DNA of 64,000 bases from Agathobacter sp. (GCA_017409825.1 JAFQRZ010000034.1:31137-95136), one strand, 5' to 3'; counted from the stretch's first letter, positions 56,101-64,000 are shown. Program-made: numbers and translations. The notes: a model not told the origin generated them from the sequence alone.

Positions 56101-57108
56101 TTATTTTTTAAGTTCACGAGAAACCACGGTCGTAGATTCGCGTTCTACCAGTTGAGGACGAAGCATCGTTTTGCTGATGGAAACGTGGTTAATCAAGGAG
56201 CGAAGTGTTGTGTAAGCACAACGTCCTAATTCATTTCTCTGCTGAGAAATGGTGGTTAAAGGCGGCTCGGTGGTTGCAGCGATTGGAATATTGTCGAATC
56301 CGATGATGCTGACATCTTCTGGCACGCGATAGCCTTCTTTGATACAGGTTTCGATGGCACCTTGGGCGAGAAGGTCATTACCACAAACGATTGCGGTGGC
56401 TCCTTCCTTTAAGAAACCTGGCACATGATAATGTGCACTATCTGCAACGAAGAACCCTTTTGCCATCATATTTTCATTGCAAGTAATGTTGTATTCTTTT
56501 ACGGCGCTTTCAAATGCTTCCTGTCGTTCGTCGGAAACGAGAGATCCCGGAGAACCATTTAAGAAAGCAATTTTCTTGTGCCCAAGATTTACCAAATGCT
56601 CGACTGCCATGTGAATGCCTTCACGGCTATCGGTGCCGAGGTAGCCTACGTTTTGATTTCCGTCAATGAAGTTGTCGAATAAAACGGTAGGCATTGTGGT
56701 GGTTTTCATCTGTTCCATCCATGGATTGTGTAATGCGAGGCCGAGAATGAATGCTCCACAGTATCCATGCTGTAACAGGTATGTATCATATTTGTTCTGC
56801 TCCTGAAATTCTACATCGATTTCTACGACGGTAACATCCCATTTGTGTTTGAATGCATTTTGCTTAAATCCAAGAACAATGTCATAGCCAAAGGTGTCTA
56901 AAGTTTTATATTCCACATTTGTTACAAATAAACAAAGCTTGCGGTACTCTACTTTTTTCGAGCGTTTGGTGCTATAACCCATTTCTACAGCGGTATCGAG
57001 TACCAACTGTCTTAAATCGTCGCTAATGTCGCTGGCGCCATTCAGGCCCTTGGAAACGGTGCTGATGGAGATGCCTAAGCGGTTTGCGATATCTTTTATT
57101 GTTGCCAT
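56101..57108 (-). CDS. LacI-family regulator of the maltodextrin cluster
   Basis: A 335-aa repressor. The N-terminal helix-turn-helix reads MATIKDIANRLGISISTVSK (residues 1-20), followed by the hinge and a sugar-binding periplasmic-like domain (about 60-330) with ATAIVCGNDLLAQGA and SIIGFDNIPIA. It is divergent from the binding-protein gene and probably represses it and itself through TTTCGAAA sites in both promoter regions. The ligand is presumably a malto-oligosaccharide. Confidence 0.9.
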   Translation of the reverse strand: MATIKDIANRLGISISTVSKGLNGASDISDDLRQLVLDTAVEMGYSTKRSKKVEYRKLCLFVTNVEYKTLDTFGYDIVLGFKQNAFKHKWDVTVVEIDVEFQEQNKYDTYLLQHGYCGAFILGLALHNPWMEQMKTTTMPTVLFDNFIDGNQNVGYLGTDSREGIHMAVEHLVNLGHKKIAFLNGSPGSLVSDERQEAFESAVKEYNITCNENMMAKGFFVADSAHYHVPGFLKEGATAIVCGNDLLAQGAIETCIKEGYRVPEDVSIIGFDNIPIAATTEPPLTTISQQRNELGRCAYTTLRSLINHVSISKTMLRPQLVERESTTVVSRELKK

Positions 57109-57148
57109 TTTGTTTTCCTCTTAATTTGTACCTATAAACATCTTCTCT

Positions 57149-57177
57149 ATTATAGGTGAGTTTTCGAAACTATTCAA
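57149..57177 (-). promoter_or_regulatory. Promoter of the lacI-type gene
   Basis: On the minus strand TTGAAT (57172-57177) and TATAAT (57149-57154) with a 17-base spacer. The spacer contains the palindrome GTTTTCGAAAC, so the regulator can block its own promoter. Confidence 0.75.
57160..57170. promoter_or_regulatory. Operator-like palindrome O1
   Basis: GTTTTCGAAAC lies inside the spacer of the lacI-type promoter and shares the core TTTCGAAA with sites at 57192-57201 and 57352-57361. Confidence 0.6.
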
Positions 57178-57191
57178 TGTATATTCGTAAA

Positions 57192-57201
57192 TTTTCGAAA
57201 A
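57192..57201. promoter_or_regulatory. Operator-like palindrome O2
   Basis: TTTTCGAAAA, centre about 31 bp (three helical turns) from O1, upstream of both promoters. Confidence 0.5.
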
Positions 57202-57289
57202 AAATATCAAAAAATATGGTTAAATTGTACAAAAATTAGGGGGCTAAAAAGTGAAAAGTTCCGAAATGACTTGTATACAAGTAGAGTCG

Positions 57290-57318
57290 TTGACAAATTT
57301 ACTTCAAAATCTTAAAAT
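57290..57318 (+). promoter_or_regulatory. Promoter of the maltodextrin operon
   Basis: TTGACA (57290-57295) and TAAAAT (57313-57318), spacer 17 bases. The operator-like site at 57344-57361 lies just downstream of the expected start, so a bound repressor would block elongation or clearance. Confidence 0.75.
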
Positions 57319-57343
57319 AAACTCATACGACTACGAAAAAAAC

Positions 57344-57361
57344 CGAAAAACGTTTCGAAAA
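57344..57361. promoter_or_regulatory. Operator-like site O3 downstream of the maltodextrin promoter
   Basis: CGAAAAACGTTTCGAAAA contains both an AACGTT centre typical of LacI-family operators and the TTTCGAAA core shared with O1 and O2. Confidence 0.6.
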
Positions 57362-57456
57362 TAGTGCAGTTTGACTAAAAAACTATGGTATGAGATGTTC
57401 GGCGCAGAACATTTTATATAAATACTTTTTCAAAAATAAAAAAGGAGAGGAAAGAC

Positions 57457-58719
57457 ATGAAAAAGAAAGTATTATCATTACTCCTCGTTGCAGCAATGGG
57501 ATTAACAATGCTTGTTGGCTGTGGCGGCGGAGCAAACAACGACACAGAAGCTGGAAACAAGGATACTCAGGGCTCTAAAGAACCAACAGCAGTTACACTT
57601 ACTGTTTGGGCTCCAGAAAACCAGCAGGAACTTTTAAAGACACAGATGGCTGAGTTCGAAAAAGCTCATCCAGAATACACAATTACTTGGAAAACAGCTA
57701 ACGTTGGTGAAGACAAAGCTCAGGACGAAGTATTAAAAGACGTTGAAGCAGCAGCAGACGTATTCTTCTATGCAAACGACCAGGTACAGAAACTTGTTGG
57801 TGCAGGTGCTATCGCAAGACTTGGTGGTGACACAGAAAAAATGGTAAATGATACAATGGCAGGTGCAGTAGTTGACACAGTAAAAGTTAACGGCGCTTTA
57901 TATGGTATTCCATTTACACACAACACATTCTTCATGTACTATGACAAAACATTATTTAACGCTGACGAAGTAAAATCTCTTGATACAATCCTTGCTAAAG
58001 ACCTTGGCGATGGCGTGTTCAACTTCAAATTTGACGACGGCGGCGGCTGGAAACTTGGTGCTTGGTACTATGGTGCTGGCTTATCAGTATTCGGACCAGC
58101 TGGTGACAACTTAGAAGCAGGTTGTGACTGGAACAACGCTACAGGTGTTGAAGTTACAAAATACCTCATCAACATGCTTAACAACAAATCAAAAGTTAAC
58201 ACAGAAACTGGTGAAGTTGAATTAATCAAAGAACACAAACTTGGTGCTTGGTTCGATGGTTCTTGGAACTACGAAACATACAAAAAAGAATTAGGTGACA
58301 ACCTTGGTGTAGCTACAATTCCTACATACAAAGTTGGTGGACAGGATGTTCAGATGAAAGGCTTCTATGGTTCAAAAGCTATCGGTGTTAATGCTCATTC
58401 TAAGAACATCAAAGCAGCTACAGAATTCGCAGCTTTCCTTGGCTCAGAAGCTCAGCAGATCGCTCGTTTCACAGCAACAGGTACAGTTCCTACAAACAAA
58501 GCAGCAGCAGAAATCGATGCAGTTAAGAACGATATGGTAGCATCTGTAATCGTAGCAGAAGCTAATAACTGTTCAGTAGCTCAGCCAACAGATTCTACAT
58601 TTGGTGATAGATACTGGAACTATGCTGGAACAATCAAAACAGACATCCTTAATGGTGCTCTTACAGAAGCAAACGTTCAGGAATGGTTAAATACATTCGT
58701 AGACGCTTTATGTAAGTAA
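57457..58719 (+). CDS. malE: Maltodextrin-type ABC transporter binding lipoprotein
   Basis: A 420-aa family 1 solute-binding lipoprotein (lipobox LVGC, Cys22). TLTVWAPENQQE, the YGIPFTHNTFFMYYDK segment and GAWFDGSWNYE match maltose/maltodextrin-binding proteins. The genes malF and malG follow. AAAGGAGAGG precedes ATG 57457. The first gene of an operon under the LacI-type regulator. Confidence 0.9.
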   Translation: MKKKVLSLLLVAAMGLTMLVGCGGGANNDTEAGNKDTQGSKEPTAVTLTVWAPENQQELLKTQMAEFEKAHPEYTITWKTANVGEDKAQDEVLKDVEAAADVFFYANDQVQKLVGAGAIARLGGDTEKMVNDTMAGAVVDTVKVNGALYGIPFTHNTFFMYYDKTLFNADEVKSLDTILAKDLGDGVFNFKFDDGGGWKLGAWYYGAGLSVFGPAGDNLEAGCDWNNATGVEVTKYLINMLNNKSKVNTETGEVELIKEHKLGAWFDGSWNYETYKKELGDNLGVATIPTYKVGGQDVQMKGFYGSKAIGVNAHSKNIKAATEFAAFLGSEAQQIARFTATGTVPTNKAAAEIDAVKNDMVASVIVAEANNCSVAQPTDSTFGDRYWNYAGTIKTDILNGALTEANVQEWLNTFVDALCK

Positions 58720-58732
58720 TTATAGTATTTCA

Positions 58733-58764
58733 CAACAGGGATACAATTTGTATCCCTGTTGTTT
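58733..58764 (+). terminator. Intercistronic hairpin between malE and malF
   Basis: AACAGGGATAC-AATTT-GTATCCCTGTT, followed by only GTTTC. The strong stem with a weak U-tract suggests partial termination or 3'-end protection, so that more binding protein than permease is made. Confidence 0.7.
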
Positions 58765-58847
58765 CTTACCATTTTAGGGAGAAGGGCGATAAGCCTTTTT
58801 TCTATTTTATCAGAAGCCTTTTTCTGATATAAAAGTAGGAGGTTTTC

Positions 58848-60242
58848 ATGGGAATCTTTAATAAAAAGAAAGTAGAACATCGTTTCTCCAAACCTTCTGA
58901 TGCCACAATAGGCCAGTGCTGGTCAAAGGGAAATGCCGTTACGAAAGCATCTCTTTTTGTATTTGGTCTTGGTAATCTTTTAAATAAGCAGATTGTAAGA
59001 GGCTTAGCTTTCCTTACGATTGAAATCGCTTATCTTGTATATATGATTACCTTCGGTATTGGCGCACTTGGGGATATGGTTACCCTTGGTACTGCTGAGC
59101 AGCAGGAAGTGTGGAATGACGAATTAGGTATTTATGAATATGTCCTAGGTGACAATTCTATGCTTTGCTTACTGTTTGGTGTAACAACAGTAATGCTTAC
59201 CATTGCAATAGTATTCTTTGCATGCATGTCATTAAAGAGTGCATTTGCAACACAGTATCGTAAAGAAAAAGGAATGAAAGTACCTTTATTTAGAGATGAC
59301 TTGCGTTCCATTAAAGAAGAAAATTTACACGTAGTAATGATGGCATTCCCTATCGTAGGTGTGCTTGTCTTTACAATCGTGCCACTTATTTATACAATTT
59401 TAGTAGCATTCACAAACTACGATAGAAATCACCAGCCACCAGGAAAGTTATTTGAATGGGTAGGCTTAGAAAACTTTTCAGCATTCTTTGCATCAGCTGG
59501 TAAATTAGCTGGTACATTCTGGCCAGTATTGGGTTGGACATTAATTTGGGCAGTTTTAGCAACCGTAACCTGTTATGTAGGTGGATTGGTACTTGCTCTT
59601 TTAATTAATAGAAAAGGTACTAGAATCAAAGGATTCTGGAGATTTATGTTCGTAATCTCTATCGCTGTACCACAGTTTGTAACATTACTTAGTATGAAGA
59701 CTATTTTTGCAGGTGGTGGTCCTGTAAACGTACTTTTGAAGGATGAATTGCATCTTATTGATAGTCCAATTTACTTCTTTACAGACCCAACTCTTGCAAG
59801 AATACTTATTATTTGTATTAACTTCTGGATTGGTGTTCCATTTACTATGTTATCTACAACTGGTATTTTACAGAACATTCCAGGTGAGTTATACGAAGCA
59901 GCGAAAATCGACGGTGCAAATGCTTTCACGATTTTCTGGAAGATTACAATGCCATACATGATTTTCGTTATGACTCCAAACCTTATTACCTCATTTACAG
60001 GTAATATCAATAACTTTAACGTAATTTACTTATTATCAGGCGGTGGCCCAACAAACGTAAATTACTACTTCGCAGGCGACACGGACCTTCTCGTTACATG
60101 GTTATACAAGTTAACCTTGGAACAGAAGGACTACAACTTAGGCGCTGTTATCGGTATCTTAACATTCGTGGTACTCGCAACGGTATCACTTATTACATAT
60201 CGTAACACCGCTTCATACAAAGATGAGGGGGCATTCCAATAA
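58848..60242 (+). CDS. malF: Maltodextrin ABC transporter permease MalF
   Basis: A 464-aa integral membrane protein with about eight helices. The ATPase-coupling EAA loop reads EAAKIDGANAFTIFWKITMP near 350-369. An N-terminal cytosolic segment with the sequence FNKKKVEHRFSKPSDATIG precedes extra helices compared with short sugar permeases. It overlaps malG by one base. Confidence 0.9.
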   Translation: MGIFNKKKVEHRFSKPSDATIGQCWSKGNAVTKASLFVFGLGNLLNKQIVRGLAFLTIEIAYLVYMITFGIGALGDMVTLGTAEQQEVWNDELGIYEYVLGDNSMLCLLFGVTTVMLTIAIVFFACMSLKSAFATQYRKEKGMKVPLFRDDLRSIKEENLHVVMMAFPIVGVLVFTIVPLIYTILVAFTNYDRNHQPPGKLFEWVGLENFSAFFASAGKLAGTFWPVLGWTLIWAVLATVTCYVGGLVLALLINRKGTRIKGFWRFMFVISIAVPQFVTLLSMKTIFAGGGPVNVLLKDELHLIDSPIYFFTDPTLARILIICINFWIGVPFTMLSTTGILQNIPGELYEAAKIDGANAFTIFWKITMPYMIFVMTPNLITSFTGNINNFNVIYLLSGGGPTNVNYYFAGDTDLLVTWLYKLTLEQKDYNLGAVIGILTFVVLATVSLITYRNTASYKDEGAFQ

Positions 60243-61096
60243 TGAAAGCAAAAAGATTTATTACGAATACAGCCTGCCACATTTTGCTTGCTGTACTTAG
60301 TGTTATTTGGGTTTTACCTATTATTTATGTAATTCTTACTTCTTTCCGTAAGGAAGGTGGTTCTTATAAGAGTTACATTATTCCAAAGGAATTTACGATT
60401 GATAACTACATCAATTTATTTAAGAACAACCTCGGTGGTTTGGATTTCAAACAGTGGTTCTTTAATACATTGATTATCGCGTTATTTACAATGTTAATTT
60501 CCGGTTTTATGGTAATTGCAGTATCTTACTGTATGAGCCGTTTACGTTTCAAAATGCGTAAACCATTCATGAACGTGGCATTAATTCTTGGTATGTTCCC
60601 AGGTTTCATGTCAATGTTCGCGATTTACTATATCTTAAAAGGACTTGGATTCCTTGAGACAGGTCTTTTAAAACAGATTGCGTTGATATTGTGTTATTCC
60701 GGTGGTGCCGGACTAGGCTTCTATATGGCGAAAGGTTTCTTCGATACGATTCCAAAGACAATCGACGAAGCTGCATATATCGATGGTGCTTCTAAATGGG
60801 AAACATTCATCCATATTACATTGCCAATGTCTAAGCCAATCATTACACATACTTTATTAACAGCATTCATGGGACCTTGGACAGACTACATCTTTGCTAG
60901 GGTTATTATGGGTCAGGATACAAAGTACTATACAATCGCAATTGGTTTGTGGACGATGTTGGAAAAAGAATACATCGAGACATATTACACGCAGTTCTAT
61001 GCAGGTTGTGTACTGATTTCGATTCCGATTTCCATACTTTTCTTATTGACACAGAAGTGTTATGTAGAAGGTGTATCTGGAGCGGTTAAAGGCTAA
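60242..61096 (+). CDS. malG: Maltodextrin ABC transporter permease MalG
   Basis: A 284-aa permease with six helices. The EAA loop reads IDEAAYIDGASKWETFIHIT near 177-196. With MalF it forms the channel. No ATPase (MalK/MsiK) is encoded in this cluster, so a shared ATPase elsewhere in the genome is likely. Confidence 0.92.
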   Translation: MKAKRFITNTACHILLAVLSVIWVLPIIYVILTSFRKEGGSYKSYIIPKEFTIDNYINLFKNNLGGLDFKQWFFNTLIIALFTMLISGFMVIAVSYCMSRLRFKMRKPFMNVALILGMFPGFMSMFAIYYILKGLGFLETGLLKQIALILCYSGGAGLGFYMAKGFFDTIPKTIDEAAYIDGASKWETFIHITLPMSKPIITHTLLTAFMGPWTDYIFARVIMGQDTKYYTIAIGLWTMLEKEYIETYYTQFYAGCVLISIPISILFLLTQKCYVEGVSGAVKG

Positions 61097-61110
61097 TATG
61101 CATGATAATG

Positions 61111-61147
61111 ACTACCACAGGCACCTAGTGTTTGTGGTAGTTTTTTT
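61111..61147 (+). terminator. Terminator after malG
   Basis: ACTACCACA pairs with TGTGGTAGT across 13 bases, followed by TTTTTT. The amylase gene downstream has no clear promoter, so some read-through is probable. Confidence 0.85.
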
Positions 61148-61167
61148 ATCCAGATTTGGAGGATATT

Positions 61168-62793
61168 ATGAAAAAGAAAATAATGAGTCTTCTGCTTGTT
61201 ACTGCGATGTTTGCGACCATGTTGACAGGATGTGAACAGAAAAAGCAGGATGAAGGCAGTCAGGTTGTAGAAAATGTAATAGAGTATGACTATTACCAGG
61301 ACTTAAATATTATAGATGATAACTATCGTAACTTTTATGAAATTTTTGTATATTCTTTCTATGATTCCGATGGGGATTGTGTCGGGGATTTACAGGGCGT
61401 TATCAAAAAATTAGATTATGTAGAATACATGGGATTCAATGGGATTTGGTTCATGCCAATTATGCCATCGCCTACTTACCATAAATATGATGTGACAGAT
61501 TATTGTGCGATTGATGAAGCGTATGGAACAATGGAAGATTTCGAGCAGTTAGTTGCGGAATGTCATGAACGTGGTATCAATGTGGTAATTGACTTTGTAA
61601 TTAACCATAGTTCATCCAAGCATCCTTGGTTTACACAGGCTTGTGACTACTTGAGAGATTTAGAAGATGGACAGGAACCAAATGTAGCGGAATGTCCTTA
61701 TGTAGATTATTATCATTTCTCAAAAGAGAAAGAAGCGTCTACCTTCTATCAGGTGTCTGGAACAGAATGGTATTATGAAGGTGCTTTCGAGTCTGGTATG
61801 CCAGATTTGAATTTACAGAGTGATGCTGTTCGTAAAGAGATTCAAGAAATTGCAAAATTCTGGATTGATAAAGGTGTGGATGGTTTCCGTATGGATGCGG
61901 TTCGATATTATGACAGAGCAGGCGTACAGGCAAATAATGAGGTGTTGAACTGGATTTATTCTGAATGCACCAAACTAAATCCAGATTTTTATATGGTATC
62001 TGAGGCGTGGGAGCCGTTAGGTACGATTACGCAGTACTATGGAAGCAAAACCCCAAGTATGTTTAACTTTGACGCAGGTCAGGCGACAGGTATGCTCTTT
62101 AAAGCGGGCAAGGGATATATGCCTGTTGGAGACTATATCGATCAACTAATTGCTTATGATAAGCGTTTCTCAGAACAGAATCCAGATTATATTGATGCTC
62201 CATTCCTTACGAATCATGACATGGGACGTGTTGCAGAAGCATGTGTAAATAATGAGAAAAACATGAAGATGTCAGCAGGCCTTATGATGATGATGAATGG
62301 GAACCCATTCGTTTATTATGGCGAAGAAATCGGTATGAACAGTACTAGTGATAAGGACGAAAATAAACGTCTCCCAATGTACTGGTCAGATATCGTAAGA
62401 GCTGGTACAACAGATGGACCGCCAAAATGTAATCTTGGCATTACATCGTCATTTGAAGCTGTAGATGAGCAGTTAAAGGATGGACATTCTATATTAAACT
62501 ACTACAGACATGCAATTCGTCTGCGTAATGAAAATCCAGAGATTGCACGTGGTGAAATTAAGAAAATCGATGCACTTTGTACTGATACATACGGCGTTAT
62601 GACAAAGACCTACGAAGGTAGCACAATTGCCATCGCAATCAATAACAAGGATGAAGAGGTGCAGATTAATTTAAGTGAAAGCGAAATCGCTGAAATGGGA
62701 ATTCGTGGATACTTGACTTTGCAGGGGGAAGAAATCACATTGAAAGATGGCGTGTTGACATTGCCAGCAAAGAGTATTTGTATCCTGAAATAG
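61168..62793 (+). CDS. Surface alpha-amylase-family lipoprotein (GH13)
   Basis: A 541-aa exported lipoprotein (lipobox MLTGC). The GH13 barrel has GIWFMPIMPSPTYHKYDVTD, DFVINHSS, GFRMDAV with nucleophile Asp243, acid/base Glu279 in VSEAW, and the third acid Asp351 in TNHDMGR. A beta-rich C-terminal domain follows. It should cut starch or malto-oligosaccharides at the cell surface and feed the MalEFG importer. ATG 61168 follows TTGGAGG; the upstream ATG at 61156 overlaps the ribosome site. Confidence 0.93.
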   Translation: MKKKIMSLLLVTAMFATMLTGCEQKKQDEGSQVVENVIEYDYYQDLNIIDDNYRNFYEIFVYSFYDSDGDCVGDLQGVIKKLDYVEYMGFNGIWFMPIMPSPTYHKYDVTDYCAIDEAYGTMEDFEQLVAECHERGINVVIDFVINHSSSKHPWFTQACDYLRDLEDGQEPNVAECPYVDYYHFSKEKEASTFYQVSGTEWYYEGAFESGMPDLNLQSDAVRKEIQEIAKFWIDKGVDGFRMDAVRYYDRAGVQANNEVLNWIYSECTKLNPDFYMVSEAWEPLGTITQYYGSKTPSMFNFDAGQATGMLFKAGKGYMPVGDYIDQLIAYDKRFSEQNPDYIDAPFLTNHDMGRVAEACVNNEKNMKMSAGLMMMMNGNPFVYYGEEIGMNSTSDKDENKRLPMYWSDIVRAGTTDGPPKCNLGITSSFEAVDEQLKDGHSILNYYRHAIRLRNENPEIARGEIKKIDALCTDTYGVMTKTYEGSTIAIAINNKDEEVQINLSESEIAEMGIRGYLTLQGEEITLKDGVLTLPAKSICILK

Positions 62794-62807
62794 TTTGGGA
62801 TTCCGTA

Positions 62808-62911
62808 GATTGTCACACCAGCTATAAAACAAAAAGGAACATAATGGGAAGCTTTACGTTAGTATAGCGACCATTATGTTCCTTTTTCTTTATAAGTTCT
62901 GGTGTGCAATC
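62808..62911 (-). repeat. Loop-conserved hairpin family, copy 4, acting as bidirectional terminator
   Basis: A perfect 17-bp stem AAAAAGGAACATAATGG (62831-62847) with 62871-62887 encloses a 23-nt loop (62848-62870). Read on the minus strand, the loop matches the family loop at 17 of 23 positions, all six changes being transitions. The stem is unrelated to the other copies. Outer arms GATTGTCACACCAG (62808-62821) and CTGGTGTGCAATC (62899-62911) are also inverted, and the right one codes for the last residues of PlsC. U-runs on both strands suit a terminator for the convergent amylase and plsC genes. Confidence 0.75.
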
Positions 62912-63630
62912 AGCATTTCCTGAATCTGCTTCTGGAAATAAGCGCCTATATGTTTTTGGTCTTCTTTATCCAATTCTTTAAAAGTGATTGGTTTGCCATA
63001 TTCGAGGATTACATTTGCTGCCTTGATGGTTGGGAAGTGGTCCTCGAAAATTTTATTGGTTCCAGTAATTGCAACAGGAACGATTTTGCATCCTGTTTTG
63101 GAAGCGATTTTAAAACTACCATCTTTGAACTCACTGATGTCGGTTGGGTTTTCTTTGTTCTTATTTCTAGTTCCTTCAGGGAAGATGAAAATAGAAATAC
63201 CACGTTTTACTTTTTCGATACAGCTTAAGATTACCTTTAAGCCTTCTTTTACATCTTCACGATTTAAGAATTCGCAGTGAAGTCGTTTCATCCAAGCACG
63301 AAGTGCAGGAACTTTGTTTACGACATCCTTAGCAACGAAACCAGTTAGTCCTGGACATCTCGCATAGGTAATTACGATGTCAACCATGCTTCGGTGGTTT
63401 GCAACGTAGAGCACTGGTTCATCAGTTGGTACATTTTCCTCGCCGATAACGGTGATATGAATACCAGCAAGTGTATGCAGGATTTTAAATACCCACTGAA
63501 TCATACGAAGCTGTATTAGGTCTGCTTTCTCTTGGTTAATGAATTTGCCATAAAGCCAAAAGATGCCAAGTGGAATATAACCCACTAATAAATATAGAAA
63601 TATAAATCCAAATGTTAATATTGTTCTCAT
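62890..63630 (-). CDS. plsC: 1-acyl-sn-glycerol-3-phosphate acyltransferase
   Basis: PlsC (246 aa) acylates lysophosphatidic acid to phosphatidic acid at the membrane. One or two N-terminal hydrophobic segments precede the catalytic NHRSMVD (HX4D, residues 78-84) and FPEGTRN (150-156). The last codons (IAHQNL) lie in the right outer arm of hairpin copy 4. Promoter upstream at 63676-63704. Confidence 0.93.
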   Translation of the reverse strand: MRTILTFGFIFLYLLVGYIPLGIFWLYGKFINQEKADLIQLRMIQWVFKILHTLAGIHITVIGEENVPTDEPVLYVANHRSMVDIVITYARCPGLTGFVAKDVVNKVPALRAWMKRLHCEFLNREDVKEGLKVILSCIEKVKRGISIFIFPEGTRNKNKENPTDISEFKDGSFKIASKTGCKIVPVAITGTNKIFEDHFPTIKAANVILEYGKPITFKELDKEDQKHIGAYFQKQIQEMLIAHQNL

Positions 63631-63675
63631 CTGTTTACCTCAAATTTCCCATGTAAAATCTAACAATTCCACCAT

Positions 63676-63704
63676 ATTATACAAAATGCATCTTAGAAAA
63701 GCAA
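63676..63704 (-). promoter_or_regulatory. Promoter of plsC
   Basis: On the minus strand TTGCTT (63699-63704) and TATAAT (63676-63681), spacer 17 bases. It lies 21 bases from the beginning of the giant-hairpin half-copy. Confidence 0.65.
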
Positions 63705-63725
63705 TGAAAAAAGTATAAAACTTCC

Positions 63726-64000
63726 ATTCACAAAGTAGCAGCTTCGCAAATTCCGATTTGCCGTCGCCTTTTCTTCATGCTTTGAAATATATTTTCCTCT
63801 GTATCGTGGATGCATTTTCGAACTTTTAGGGAAAACGCTTAAATTTCTTGAAACACAATTACGGCTTAAGTTTTATGTCTTTCAACCATTTTACTATCTG
63901 CGAAGTATGTTCCGATGTGGGAAAGACACTGGTACATCCTTTCCTAGCATCTCTAAGTACGGCATCTTTATATAGTTGATATTACATGTGCATACTCGAA
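63726..64000 (+). repeat. Giant-hairpin element, copy 2 (left half, cut by window edge)
   Basis: The stretch aligns with the left arm of the palindrome at 26308-26590. It starts ATTCACAAAG (copy 1: ATTCATAAAG), then shares ATTCCGATTT, CGCCTTTTCTTCATG, GGATGCA, AGGGAAA-ACGCT, TTTCTTGAA, CGGCTTA and, near the apex, GATATTACATG (63978-63988). The spacing from end to apex matches to within a few bases. Segments that are unpaired in copy 1, such as TTCTTCATG, are also conserved. Confidence 0.85.

Overview
The window reads as chromosomal DNA of a low-GC Gram-positive anaerobe, most likely a member of the Lachnospiraceae (Clostridia). The grounds are the S10-spc-alpha gene order, zinc-type S14, a short archaeal/eukaryal-type prolyl-tRNA synthetase, an oxygen-sensitive pyruvate formate-lyase with its activase, and the sporulation-associated genes spoVG, yabP, spoIIE and a CotS-like gene beside the rqcP-yabP-divIC-spoIIE-tilS-hpt-ftsH cluster known from Bacillus and Clostridia. 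I see no phage, CRISPR array or transposase gene.

Layout. 1-13,680: the ribosomal superoperon from the end of rplB to rplQ, including secY, adk, map, infA, rpmJ (too short for most ORF callers) and rpoA, with several structured spacers (rpsH-rplF, rpmJ-rpsM, rpsD-rpoA, rpoA-rplQ). 13,781-16,693: a membrane sensor with two solute-binding-like modules, a degenerate GGDEF and an intact EAL domain. 16,777-21,727 (minus strand): murC, then dnaD-, dnaI/dnaC- and prs-like genes, with a DnaA-box cluster between murC and dnaD. 21,882-26,315: spoVG, pth, mfd. 26,308-26,882: a giant 575-bp hairpin. 26,970-29,907: PrsA-like foldase, shikimate-kinase-like protein, murA. 30,041-34,675: HD-GYP protein (minus), SAM-I riboswitch with metK, a two-component system. 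34,897-40,691: pflB-pflA, a nicotinamidase-like hydrolase, a pseudouridine synthase, proS. 40,715-47,489: a TPR-type diguanylate cyclase, cca, a CotS-like protein, a PEGA lipoprotein. 47,598-54,276: hup, rqcP, yabP, divIC, a short spoIIE, tilS, hpt, ftsH. 54,856-56,060: a YdcF-family membrane protein and tRNA-Tyr/tRNA-Leu. 56,101-62,793: a LacI-type regulator divergent from a maltodextrin-type binding protein and two permeases, followed by a secreted alpha-amylase lipoprotein. 62,890-63,630: plsC (minus).

How the genes work together. Translation and secretion dominate the left end. Three separate c-di-GMP proteins (EAL, HD-GYP, active GGDEF) suggest this locus contributes to second-messenger turnover. 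The amylase lipoprotein, binding protein and MalFG permeases form a starch-use unit under a LacI regulator, with a shared operator core TTTCGAAA in both divergent promoter regions. No ATPase for the transporter is encoded here.

The most unusual content is non-coding. (1) A family of four hairpins (29,915; 34,718; 54,601; 62,831) shares a conserved 23-nt loop closed by perfectly paired but mutually different stems of 17-28 bp. (2) A roughly 575-bp near-perfect palindrome at 26,308-26,882 has a second, truncated copy at 63,726-64,000. (3) spoIIE has a Spo0A-type promoter with a 21-bp spacer although its product has only one membrane segment. All assignments are by reading the sequence; no database search was run.
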